This document shows, in pieces, positions 48,550 through 60,500 of a stretch of DNA of 64,000 nucleotides. Made by a program: the position numbers and the translations under genes. Source of the stretch: an uncultured Myxococcales bacterium (GTDB taxonomy: Bacteria; Myxococcota_A; Polyangia; Polyangiales; Polyangiaceae); the NCBI GenBank assembly GCA_937949945.1, contig CALFEQ010000170.1, forward strand, positions 57,647 through 121,646. Direction: 5' to 3'. The notes under the pieces are model-generated. The model worked only from the letters and a program-made list of their open reading frames with translations. It searched no databases and was not told the DNA's origin. Numbering within the stretch: position 1 is the first letter of the stretch; each line of letters starts with the position of its first letter.

Positions 48550-51500
48550 ATGGGTTCATCCCCCCGACAGTCACGCGCAGGCATCCCCTCGTTCGAGGCC
48601 AAGCTCGAGAACGAAGAGGAGGTGCTCGACTCCATCTTGTCGGCGCTCTCCAAGAACGCCCTCGACCCTGCGATCTGGCAGGAGCTCCACGAAGCGGCTG
48701 TGAAGCACGATCGCGTCTCGGAGCTCGCCTTCGCGTACGAGTCGACGGCGCAGAGCCGCAAGCTCAAGACGTATCTGCCCGCGGTCCAGGCCGAGCTCTT
48801 GTATCGGGCGGCCACGTTCTTCGGCGACGTCCTCGGCGACGAGTTCGGTGCGACGACGTACCTCGAGCGTGCGCTCGCCGCATTCCCCGGCCACGTCGGG
48901 GCCTTCGAGCGCATCGACGCGCAGCTCACGCGCGTCGAGGACCACAAGAAGCTCGCGGACCTGTGCGTCCAGACGGCGGCGCACCGTCCGCGCCCGGAGC
49001 AGATCGAGATCCTCAAACGGGCGGCGGGCCTGTACGAGCGCGCGAGCCTCGAAGACAAGGCGATCGAGACCTACCAGCAGCTCGTCAAGCTGGACCCGGC
49101 GGACGAGGAGCTTCGCAACGCCCTCGAGGCGCGCTTCATCCGCGCGAACCGGTTCCGCGACGTCGCGCGCATGTTGGAGCAGGCGCTCGCCTCCGATCCT
49201 CCGCCGCCGGAGCACGAGGCGCTCCGGATCCGGCAGAAGCTCGTCGAGGTCTTCGCCAACCAGCTCAAGGAGCCGGAGCGCGCCATGCCGCACGTCGAGG
49301 TGCTGCTCCAGGCGGACCCGACGAACGCGGAGGCGCGGCGGGTCGCCACGCGGCTGCTCGAGAGCAAGGGGCTCGCCGCGCGCGCCGCCGCGATCCTCGC
49401 GGCGAGCGCCGACACGACCGCCGATCGCGCGAAGTACCTCACCATCGAGCTCGAACACACGCGTGGCCCGCGCCGGCGTGACGTCCTCCGGCGGATCGGC
49501 ATCCTCAAGCAAGACGAGCTCGGCGATCTGCAGGGCGCCTTCGAAGCGTTCGAGCAGGCGCTCGGGATCGATCCCGGAGACGACGAGCTGCGCACCCGCT
49601 ACATGCAGCTCGGCGTGCAGTTCAAGGGACCGCTCGAGGTCGCACGGACCTTCGCGCGCGTCTCGACCGTCGCCAAGGACGCCGCGGTGCGATCGCGCAT
49701 CACCGCCGAGATGGGCGACTTGCTCCTCCGCGGCGGAGACACGAAGCGCGCGCGGACGACGCTCGCGGGCGTCCTCTCGGCGCCGAGCGCCGACGCGACC
49801 GCGATCCTCACGGCAGCGCGCGCGCTCGCGAGCGTCTACGAGAACGAAGGCGACATGAAGAACCTCGTCGAGGCGCTCACGCGCATCGGCGAGCTCTCGC
49901 CGCTCGAAGGCGAGAGGCAGCTCGCGAACGAGCGCATCGCCGAGATCTGCTCGACCCAGCTCGGCGACGTCGACCGCGCGATCGCCGCGTGGCGCCGCCT
50001 GGTCGACTCCCCTGCCCGCGCGCGCGCCCTCGAGGCCCTCGAGCCTCTCTACGAGCAGCGCGAGCAGTGGGTCGACCTCGCCTTCGTCCTCGAGGAGCGC
50101 GCCAAGGACGTCGCCGCCGGCGATCCCGACGCGGCGCGTGCGCTCTCCTTCAAGGCCGCCGAGGTGCTCACGTCGAAGGCGAAGGACGTCACGGGCGCGT
50201 CGGAGGCCTGGCGGCGGATGATCGCCACGTACGGCCCGGCGCGCGACGTCTACGAGCAGTGGATCCCGCTGCTCGAGCAGCAGCGGCTCTGGCCCGAGCT
50301 CGCCGAGGCGCTCGCCCGCGACGCCGAGCTCGCGCCGATGGACGAGCGTCCGAATGTGCTCGCGCGACTCGGCAACGTCTATCTCCAGCGCACGCGCGAC
50401 ACCGAGGCGGCGATCGCGGCGTTCAAGAGCGCGCTCGATCTGGATCCGACCGAGAAGACGAGCCGCTCCACGCTCGAGAAGTTGCTCCTCGGCGCCGACC
50501 ACCGGCTGTCCGCGGCCGCCGTGCTCGAGCCCATCTACCGCGCCGAGGAGAACGCCCAAGGCCTGCTCCGCGTGCTCGACATCCGCGCGGCCGCGTCGCC
50601 GATCGTCCAGGATCGGCTCGCCGCGCTCGAGGAGGCCGCGAACGTCGCCGAGAGCGTCTCCAAGGACAAGGCGGTCGAGATCGTCGCGCGCGGCCTCGCC
50701 GAAGCGGTCGAGAGCCAGGAGCCGATCCGCCCCTGGCTCGAGCGCTTCACGCGCTCGGCCGAGTCGCTCGATCCGAAGCGACGCGCCGCGTTCCTCGCGA
50801 AGGCGCTCGGCGATCGGCCGATCGACTCGGAGGAGCTCCTCGGCCTCGCCATGCTCCTCGGCGAGGAGAGCGCCGCGGCCGGCGACGTCGCCGGCGCGCT
50901 CGCGGCCTACCGCCGGGCGCTCGCGTTCGAGCCCTCGTCCACCGAGCTCATCGCACGCGTCGATCAGCTCCTCCAGGAGCAGGGCAACCCCGAGGAGCGC
51001 GTCGCCTTGTACCGAGCGGCGCTCGAACGAGGCGCCGACCCCCACCGGCGCCGCCAGCTGCTCCACAGCATCGGGACGATCGAGCGCTACGAGCTCGGGA
51101 ACCGCGACGCCGCGATCGCCGCGTACCGGCGTGCGCTCGAAGACGATCCGACCGATCGCGAGGCGCACCTCGCGCTCGTCGAGCTCTACACGGAGGCCGA
51201 GGCCTGGGAGGAGCTGTGCGATCGGCTCGAGGACTACCTCGGGCACGCGACCTCCCCGGAGGAGACACGCGCCACGCGTGCGCAGCTCGCCGAAGTGGCG
51301 ACCGCGCACGGACAGGGCATGCGCGGCGCGCTCCATGCCGGCGCGCTCCTCTCCGATCCGCAGCTCACGTCGTCCGAGCTCGACCTCGTCGAGCGCGTGG
51401 CGACGACGCTGGGCGACAACGTACTTCTGCGCGGCGTGCTCGAGCGGCGCGTGCGCGAGTCCACGGATGCGCGCGAGCAGGTCGAGTGCCTCGACAGGCT

Positions 51501-54500
51501 CGCCCAGCTCGCGCTGAAGGGCGGCGAGTCCGCGCTGGCCATCGAGCGACTCCGCCAGGCCGCGGAGATCGCGCAGTCGATGGGCGACGACGCGACGGCC
51601 ATCACGCTCTTCGATCGGCTCCGCGAGATCGATCGCCTCGACGCCCACGCGACGACGCAGCTCGTCGCGCTGCACGAGCGCAACGGCAGTTGGGATCGCG
51701 TTCCCGCGCTCTACTCCGTGCTCCTCGAGCTCGCGAGCGACGCGCCGGCCCGCGTCGCGCTGCTGCGGCGGCTCTCGAGGACGCTCGCCGAGCACCTCGG
51801 CGATCTCGATCGCGCGTTCGCGGCCGCGCGGAGCGCGTTCTCGCTCGCGCCCGAGGACAAGGAGGTCCTGGCGGAGGCGGCCGACCTCGCGATCCGCACC
51901 GGCGCGACCGAGGAGTTCGCGATGGTCATCAACGAGGCGCTCGCGGCGACCGCGGGCGGCTCGCCGAACACGTGGGCCGAGCTGATGCTCGCGAAGGCGC
52001 GCGTGCTCTCGACGAGCGAGGCGACCTGGTCGGAGGCCGCCTCCTCGTACCGCAGCGTGCTCGAGAAGGCCGAGGACCCTGCCCTCTCGTCGGCGGCGTC
52101 GACCGGCCTCGAGGAGCTGCTCCGCGGGATGCCGCGCAGCCAGGCGCGCACGCGCGACGTGCGGTGGCTGCACTCGTGGCGCGTCGAGCACGCCCCGGCG
52201 GAGGAGCGGGCACGCGCCCTCTTCGCCTGGGCGGAGGCGGAGGAGAAGGAGCTCGGACACGAGCAGACGGCGCTCGAGCTCTACAAGAAGGTGCTCGAGA
52301 TCGACGAGGCCGATCTCGACGCGCTCGCCGCCGTCTCGCGCCTCTCGCTCGCGCACGGCGACATCGAGGGCGCGCTCGAGGCGCTCATGGCGCGTCGCGC
52401 CGCCTCCGAGGGCGAAGCGAAGAACGCGCTCGACGTGCAGATCGCCGGCATCCTCGCGGAGCCGCGGATCGGGCGCGTGGCCGAGGCGATCGAGCGCATC
52501 GCTGGCGTCCTCGAGAGCTCGCCGGGCGACACGGGCGCGATCGAGCTCGCCGCGCGCCTCCTCGGCAACGCCGAGGTCGGCGATCGCGCCGCGAAGGTGC
52601 TCGAGTCGTCCCTCGACGCGGTCGAAGAGCCCGATCTCAAGGTGAAGATCTTCGACCACCTCATCGCCGCGGCCCCGCCTACGCGCGAGCTCTACGGGCG
52701 ATACCTCGACACGCTGACGGAGCTGGACCGACTCGACGCCGCGTACGAGGTCGCCCTGCGTGCGGTGAAGGCGCTCCCGGCGGAGCAGGCGCTCTGGGAT
52801 CGCGCCGAGCAGATCGCGCGTCAGATGTCGTCCGCCGAACCGCTCGCGGACGCCTACGAAGAGGTGCTCCAAGCTTGCGTACCGCGGCCCGAGCGCGCCT
52901 CGGAGGCGCCGCCGAGCGAGAGTCGCGAGCGGCCTCGACTCGACAAGGCCGCGGCCGTCGAGCTCGGGCAGCGCGCGGTCGCCTTCTACGAGGAGTGGTA
53001 CGAGGACAGCGAGCGCGTCGTCCGCATCCTCGAGCGGCTCCTCGCGATCGATCCCGAGGACATCTGGGCGTTCGACCGCCTGAAGCTCATCTTCGACGCG
53101 CAAGAGCGCTGGGACGACATGTTCGCGCTCTACGATCGCGCCGCCGCGACGGCCGACAAGGAGCGCAAGATCGAGCTCCTCGAGGAGGCCGCGCAGATCG
53201 CGAAGGACTTCGCGAACCACTCGCAGCGCGCCATCCGCTACTTCGAGCAGCTCCTCGAGCTGAAGCCGGGCAACGCGCGCCTGACGTCCGCGCTCGAGCG
53301 CCTCTACGAGCGCCACGGCTGCCACCGCGAGCTCATCACCCTTCGCGGCATGCGACTCATGTCGCTGCCGCACGAGGAGGCGCAGAAGGAGCGTGCGCGC
53401 ATCGCGGCGCTCTGGCTGGACGAGCTCAACGATCCGTCGAGCGCGCTCATCGTCGTCGAGGACATCATCGCGAACCAGACGGCGGTCGAGGACGTCGGCA
53501 CGGTGCCCACGGCTCCCGAGCCGCAGCCCATCGACGTCACGCCGCTGCTCGAGCGCATCCTCGCGATGGCGCCGCGGACGGCCGACATCCGCGAGACGGT
53601 CCCGCCGCCGCCCGACGGCCGCCGCGACTCGTACATCCCGACCGCCCCGAAGCGAGGCCTCGTCCGCCAGCGCGCCGCCGCCCTCCTCAAGGAGCGGTAC
53701 ACCGCGCCCGGACACGAGGCCGATCTCGCGCGCGTCCTCGAGGTCGAGCTCGAGGTCGTCAAGAGCGTCAAGGAGCGCATCCGGCGCCACCAGCAGATCG
53801 CCGCCATCTACGTCCAGCTCGGCAACGACGAGGCCGCGCTCGAGCACTTCGTCCAGCTCGTCCTCCTCGAGCCCGAGGTGGCTTCGCATCGTCAGGAGCT
53901 CGCGACGATCGCGGCGCGCATCAACCGCTTCGATCGGCTCGCCGAGGTGCTCGTGGCAGCGGCGGACGACTCGAACGACGACGCTCTCCGGATCGAGCTC
54001 TTGATGAGCGCGGGCGACGTGACCGCCGAGAAGATCGGCGACATCGAGCGCGCCATCGAGCTGTTCTTCCGCATCCTCTCGATCTCGCCGATCGCCGACG
54101 AGGCGTTGCTCGAGGCATGCCGCCACGTCGAGCCGCTCCTCGAGAAGGCCGATCGCCGCGCCGATCGGCTCGACGTCCTCGAGCGCCTCGCCATCCTCGA
54201 GCGCGACCCGGACGTGAAGTGGCGCGTGCTCGGCGAGGCCGCGCGCCTCGCGATGAGCCTCGAAGAGGACGATCGTGCGATCTGGGCCTGGGAAGGCCGG
54301 CTCGAGGCACGGCCGGGTGATCCCGAGGCGCTCGACGGGCTCGCGTTCCTCTTCGAGAAGGCCGAGCGTTGGCGTCCGCTCATCGACACGCTCGACAAAC
54401 GGTCGCGGCGCGAAGGGCGCACCGACGAGGAGCGCCGCAACGATCGCGTCCGCATCGCGCAGATCCTCAGCGAACGCCTCGAAGCGGTCGAGGAGGCCAT

Positions 54501-57500
54501 CGAGACCTGGCGCGACGTCGAGCAGACGTTCGGTCACTCCGAGGAGGGCACGCGAGCGCTCGCCGCGCTCTACCGCCAGACGCGGCGCTGGGAGGAGCTC
54601 GCGGAGCTCCTCGCCGGCGCGGCGACGCGGACCGAGGGCTCCGCGGACAAGGCCGACATCCTCTGCCAGCTCGGCGACGTGCAGCGCGAGCACCTCGAGG
54701 AGCTGAACCTCGCCATCCAGAGCTACGAGCAGTCGCTCCTCGCCGATCCTCGGATCGAGGGATCGCGCTCGGGGCTCCGCGCCCTCTTGAAGAAGCGCGA
54801 GCACCGTCCCGCGGTCGTCCGGGTGCTCTTGGCGGCCTACGCCGCGGCGGACGACTGGCGGCTCATCCTCGACCTCACGGAGCATCGCCTCGACGCGGCG
54901 CCCGACGTCGAGTCGCAGATCGCGATCCTCATGGAGGCCGCGCGCATCTCGGAGACGCGCGCCGACGACGCCGACGCCGCGTTCGCGCTGGTGCGCCGCG
55001 CGCTCTTGCTCGATCCGGGCAACGAGAGCACGGTGGAGGAGATCTTCCGGCTCGCGGAGAAGACTCGCGCGTGGCGCCCGCTCGCCGAGGCGCTCCGCGA
55101 ATGCATCGACGGGCGTGCCGTCTCCAGCGACGGCGAGGCCCCGTGGGCACGCGGGCTCCGCTTCCGGATGGGCGAAGTGCTCGAGACGCGGCTCGAGGAG
55201 CTCCGGCCCGCGCTCGACGCCTACGTCCACGTCGCGGATCAGGACCCGGCGGATCTCGAGGCGGCGCGCGCGGTCATCCGCGTCGCGGGCAAGATCGCGC
55301 GCTGGGACGCCGCCGCACGTGCGCTCGTCGAGGCCACGCGCGCGCGGTCCGTCCTCGAACGCGAGCTCGTCGAAGCCGTCGAGGAGGCCGCGCTCGCCTC
55401 CACCGGCTGGGACGCGGTCACGTTCGCCGTGGCGTCTCTGGTCCACGACGGCGGCCTCGCGCCGAACCTCGCACGCGATCTCGAGGAGGCCGTCGCGATC
55501 TGGCACCGCGATCGCCGCGGCGATCCCGACGCCGCGGAGGCCGCGTACACGCGCGCCCTCTCGCACGATCCGGCGAACGCCGCGCTGCTCGCCGAGCTCG
55601 CGAAGCTCCAGCGGCGCGCGCGCGGGCGGCCCCTCGTCGACAGCCTCCTCCGGCTCTCGCAGACGACGGGCGGCGATCTCGATCTCCTCGGCGAGGCGGC
55701 CGACGTCGCGCTGAACAGCGTCGGCGATCGCGCGCTCGCGCGATCGATCTTCGATCGTCTCCTCAAGCTCGCCGCCGAGCGCTGGCTCGGCGCCACGGAG
55801 CCGAACGTGCTCACGAGCGGCACGCCGCAGCCGCCCGACGCGTACGTCGATCGGGCCACGCGCGAGCTCGTGCGCATCTACAGCGACGACGGCGACTTCG
55901 ACAAGGTCGTGCAGCTCCTCACCGACTGCGCGCACCTGCCGTGGAAGGGCGGCAAGGCCCGCGAGCTCCGCCACGAGGCGGCGCTCGTCGCGGTCGAGAA
56001 GCTCGGGGCGACCGACCGCGCCATCAGCATCTACCTCGGGCTCATCGAAGAGGATCCGCACGACGACGAGGCCGTCTCGCGCGTCGTTCGGCTCTACGAG
56101 TCGGCGGGCAGGAAGACGGAGCTGCTCGATCTCAAGCGGCGTCTCGTCGGCTCGGCGCGCACGACCGACGAGCGCCTCGGGCTCCGGCTCGAGGTCGCCG
56201 CCCTCGAGGACGAGCTCGGCCAAGTCGACGCCGCCATCGCCGCGCTGCGCGAGAACCTCGGAGAGGAAGCGCGGCACGACGCGACGGTGAAGATGCTCGC
56301 GAAGATCCTCGAGCGCGAGAGCCGCTTCGCCGAGCTCGAGGAGCTCCTCGCGTCGCAGGCCGAGCTCGCGGAGGGCGCGTCGGACGGGCGGATCGCCGCC
56401 GACTTCTTCGCCCGCGCCGCCGAGGTGGCCGAGACGCGGCTCGAGGATCCCCACAAGGCCATCGCCCACTTGAAGCGGGTCGTCGCGCTCGAAGAGCGCC
56501 CGCCGGCGTACGACGCGCTCGCGCGGCTCGCGACGCAGACCAAGGCCTACGACGACGCCGCGGGCTGGCTCGATCGGCTGCGCGAGCTCACCGACGGCCC
56601 CGAGCGCGCGTCGGTCACGCTCCGACTCGCCGACGCGCTCGTCGCGGCGAACCGCCAGGCCGAGGCCCGCGAACGGCTGAAGGAGGAGATCGCGCGGGAT
56701 CCCGAGGCCGACCGCGTCCGCGTCCGGCTCGCCGAGACGTACCGCGCCGAGCAGGACTGGTCCGCCCTCGCCGAGCTCCTCACCGAGGGCGCTCACTACG
56801 CGCCGGACAAGGCGACGCGCCTGTCGCGCCTGCGCGAGGCCGCGGAGCTGCACCGGTCCCGTACGGGCGAGCCCGAGAAGGCGATCCCGCTGCTCGAGCA
56901 GGCTTGCGACCTCTCGCCCGACGAGAACGCGGTCAAGCTCGCGCTCGCCGACGCGCTCGGCGCGGCCGGCAGGTTCGAGGAGGCGCGCACGCTGCTCCGC
57001 ACGCTCGTCGAGGCGTTCGGCGGCCGGCGCCCGAAGGAACGCGCGCCCGTCCACTACCACCTCGCCCGGCTCGATCTCGCCGTGGGCGATCGCGCGCGCG
57101 CCCTCGTGGAGCTCGACGCGGCCACGCGCATCGATCCGGCGAACCCGGAGATCCTCCGCGCGCTCGCCGAGCTCGCGCGCGACGACGGACAGCTCGATCG
57201 CGCCGAGCGCTCGTACCGCGCGCTCCTCACGGTCCTGCGCCGCCAGGAAGAGGTGACGGAGGAGACGCCCATCACGCGCACCGAGGCGATGTTCGAGCTC
57301 TCGCAGATCGCGCTTCGGCAGGGCGACGCCGAGCGCTCGAAGGAGATCCTCGAGAGCGCCTTCGAGCTCGCCGCGGAGAACGACGTCGAGGCGCGGCGCC
57401 TCGAAGGCGCGCTGCGGCGCGCCGGCGACCACCAGAACCTCGCGCGCGCGCTCGAGGCGCGGCTCGCTCGCGGCGGCGCCGACGACGAGGCCGCGGCCCG

Positions 57501-60500
57501 CACCGAGCTCGGACGCCTCTACGACGAGCACCTCGGACGCAAGGACGAGGCGCTCGAGATGCTCCTCCGCGCGATCGACCTCGATCCCGACAACGAGGAC
57601 GCGCACGACGCCGCGTATCGGCTCGCGTCGGCGACCGACAAGGTGCCCGCCTACGAGGCGCGCGTGCGGAACCTGGCCGAGGCGCGCGCGGGCTCCGACG
57701 GCGACCTCGCGGGCATCCTCTACTCGCGCCTCGCGCGCATCGCCGAGAACGACCGCAAGGACGACAAGGAGGCTGCGGCCCTCTACGAGCGCGCCGTCGA
57801 GGTCCGCCCCCACGATCGCGAGCTGTTGTCCGCGCTCGCGGCCGTCTACGAGCGGCTCGGCGACGACGCCGGACAGGCGCGCATGCTCCAGATGCGCGTC
57901 GAGCTCGATCGCAACGAGGGCGGCGCCTCCGCCGACATCCTCTACCGCCTCGCGCAGCTCTACTTCCGCTCCGGCGACGTCGACGCGGGCTGCGACGCCT
58001 TCGAGCAGGCGTTCGAGGCCGACCCCGATCCCGATCGCGCCGAGGAGCTCCTCCGCAGCGCGTCCGACGCGCATCCGCAGGCGGAGCGGATCATCGACAT
58101 CTACGAGCGGCTCGCGCGCGCCCCCGGCCGAGAGAGGTCGCTCGTCGACGCGCTCACGCGGCGCTGGGCGCTGCCCGGCGCCGGGACCGAGCCGATGAAG
58201 GAGGCCGTCGAGCTCGCGGAGAAGCTCGAAGACTACGAGCTCGCCGAGTCGCTCCTGCGGCGCTACCTCGAGCGTCCGCCCGAGGAGGGCGCGGAGCTGG
58301 ACAAGGAAGGACGCGTCTGGGCCCTCGCGCTCCTGTCGTGGCGCTGCGAGGAGACGGGCCGCGTGCGCGAAGCGGCGGTGCTCAAGCGCGAGGCCGCCGA
58401 GATCGCCGAGCCCGAAGCCGCGCGACGCTATCTCTTCGAGGTCGCCGGCCTCGCGTCGGGGCCGCTCCAGGATCTCGGCCTCGCCGCGTCGATCTACGAG
58501 GAGCTGCACGAGAAGGAGCCTCAGGATCGCGACGCGTGGGAGCTGCTCCTCGACGTCTACCGCCGCCTGAACGAGTTCTCCAAGCTGGTCGACCTCGTCG
58601 CGCGCATCGTCGAGTTCGTCGACGACGCGAACGAGCGATCGCGCCTCCGGCTCGAGCGCGTGAAGATCCAGATGGAGAAGCTGCACCTCTCCGACGAGGA
58701 CGCCGCCAACGAGCTGCGCGACATCGTCGAAGAGAACCCGGCTCAGGTCGACGCGGCGCTCCTGCTCGTGAGCATCTACGAGAAGAACGGCCGCGAGGAC
58801 GATCTCGTCTCCCTGCTCGGCACGCTCCTCGACGGCGCGAAGGATCGTCAAGACGCCGACGCGGTCAGCTCGCTCTCGCGCCGCCTCGGACTGTTGCTCG
58901 AGAAGCGCGATCGGAGCCAGGCCCGCGACGTCTATTACACGGCGCTCGATTGGGATCCGGAGTCGCGCGAGATCCTCCTGGCCCTCGAGCGCCTCCACGA
59001 CGAGGACGGCGACATCGAGGCTCGCTCCGACGTCATGGAGCGCCGCCTCGCCCTCGAGACCGGAGACGTCGCGGAGGCGCTCGCGCTGACGCTGCACGAA
59101 GCGCGAAGGTCCCTCGACGACGCCGACGGCGCCCTGCGCGCGCTCGAGCTCGGGTTCAAGGGCGCGCCGCGGAGCACGGTCTTGCGCGATCGACTCGAGG
59201 TCGTCTACCGCGAGTCGCTCGAGTACCAGAAGCTCGCCGAGCTCTACATCCTCGACGCGCGCGGCCGAGCCGACGCGAAGGAGCGCGCCGAACGCCTCCG
59301 CGAGGCGGCGAGGATTCACCGAGACGAGCTGTCCGATCCGGAGGAGGCCGCGAAGGTCCTGCGCGAGGCCCGAGCCGCCGATCCGACCGATCCGCTGCTG
59401 CTCGTCGAGCTCGTCGACACGCTCTCCGCGTCCGGCGAGCTCAAGGCCGCCGTCGAGGAGCTCACCGCCGCCATCGAGCCGCTCGATCCGGACGATCCTC
59501 TCCGGCCGGACCTCGTCGGTCGTCGCGCGCTCTTCCGCAGCCGTCTGAACGAGATGGACGGCGCCCTCGAAGACTTCGAGGAGGCCGTCGGCAAGGGCAA
59601 GCAGGATCTCCGCCCGTACCTCGCCGAGCACCTCGGGAAGATGGCCCTCCACGCCGCCGGCCGCGGCGACGTCGCGCTCTGGCGCGCGTATCGCCTCCGG
59701 ATCGCGCATCTGCGGCTCGAGATCGGCGACATCGAGGAGGCTCGCAACGTCCTCACCGAGCTGCTCAAGACGGACAGCAAGGACAAGGCGACGCTCCGCG
59801 CGATCGCGCACCTCGACGAGCTCGAAGAGCGTTGGGATCAGGCGAGCGCCACGTACCGACGCCTCGTCGGTCTCGAGGAAGGCGAGGGTATCGTCACGGC
59901 CGCCCTCAAGCTGCTCGAGACCTGCGAGAAGGCCGGACGCCTCGCAGACGCACGCGGCGGCCTCGAGCGCGCGCGGCTCGCCGCGCCCCACGACGCCGCC
60001 CTCCGCGAGCGCCTCGCGTGGCTCTACGAGCAGCTCGGCGCGCTCAAGGAGCTCGCGGAGCTCGTGCTCGAAGAGGCGCGCGCGCACGGCGAGGTCGGAC
60101 CGCGCTTCGACGGCCTCGTCCGCGCAGGCCAGCTCTTCCTCGAAGCGGCGGCCGATCCGAACCAGACGGCCCAGATGGACATGACGGCCGCGATCGCGCC
60201 GCTCGAGGAGGCGCACGCGCTCCGTCCGTCCGATCTCGACTGCGCGGCCCTCCTCTCGGACGCGTACGTCGCGGGCGGGCGCATCGACGAGGCGCAGGAC
60301 CTGCTCCACCGCACGATCGCCACGTTCAAGGGGCGGCGCGCGCGTGAGCTCTCCGCGCTCTACCACCGCCTCGCGCGCATCGCCGAGATCCTCGGCGACA
60401 AGAACGCCGAGCTCCAGCACCTCACGACCGCGCTCGACATGGACGCGCAGAACGGCGTGGTCGCGTCCGAGCTCGCGTGGCTCGCGATGGAGATCGGCAA

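Noticed and set aside
49989..60347. Very long alternative plus-strand frames inside the giant TPR gene
   Set aside because: They are Arg/Ala/Pro-rich, have no TPR pattern and no ribosome site. They come from the same base bias.
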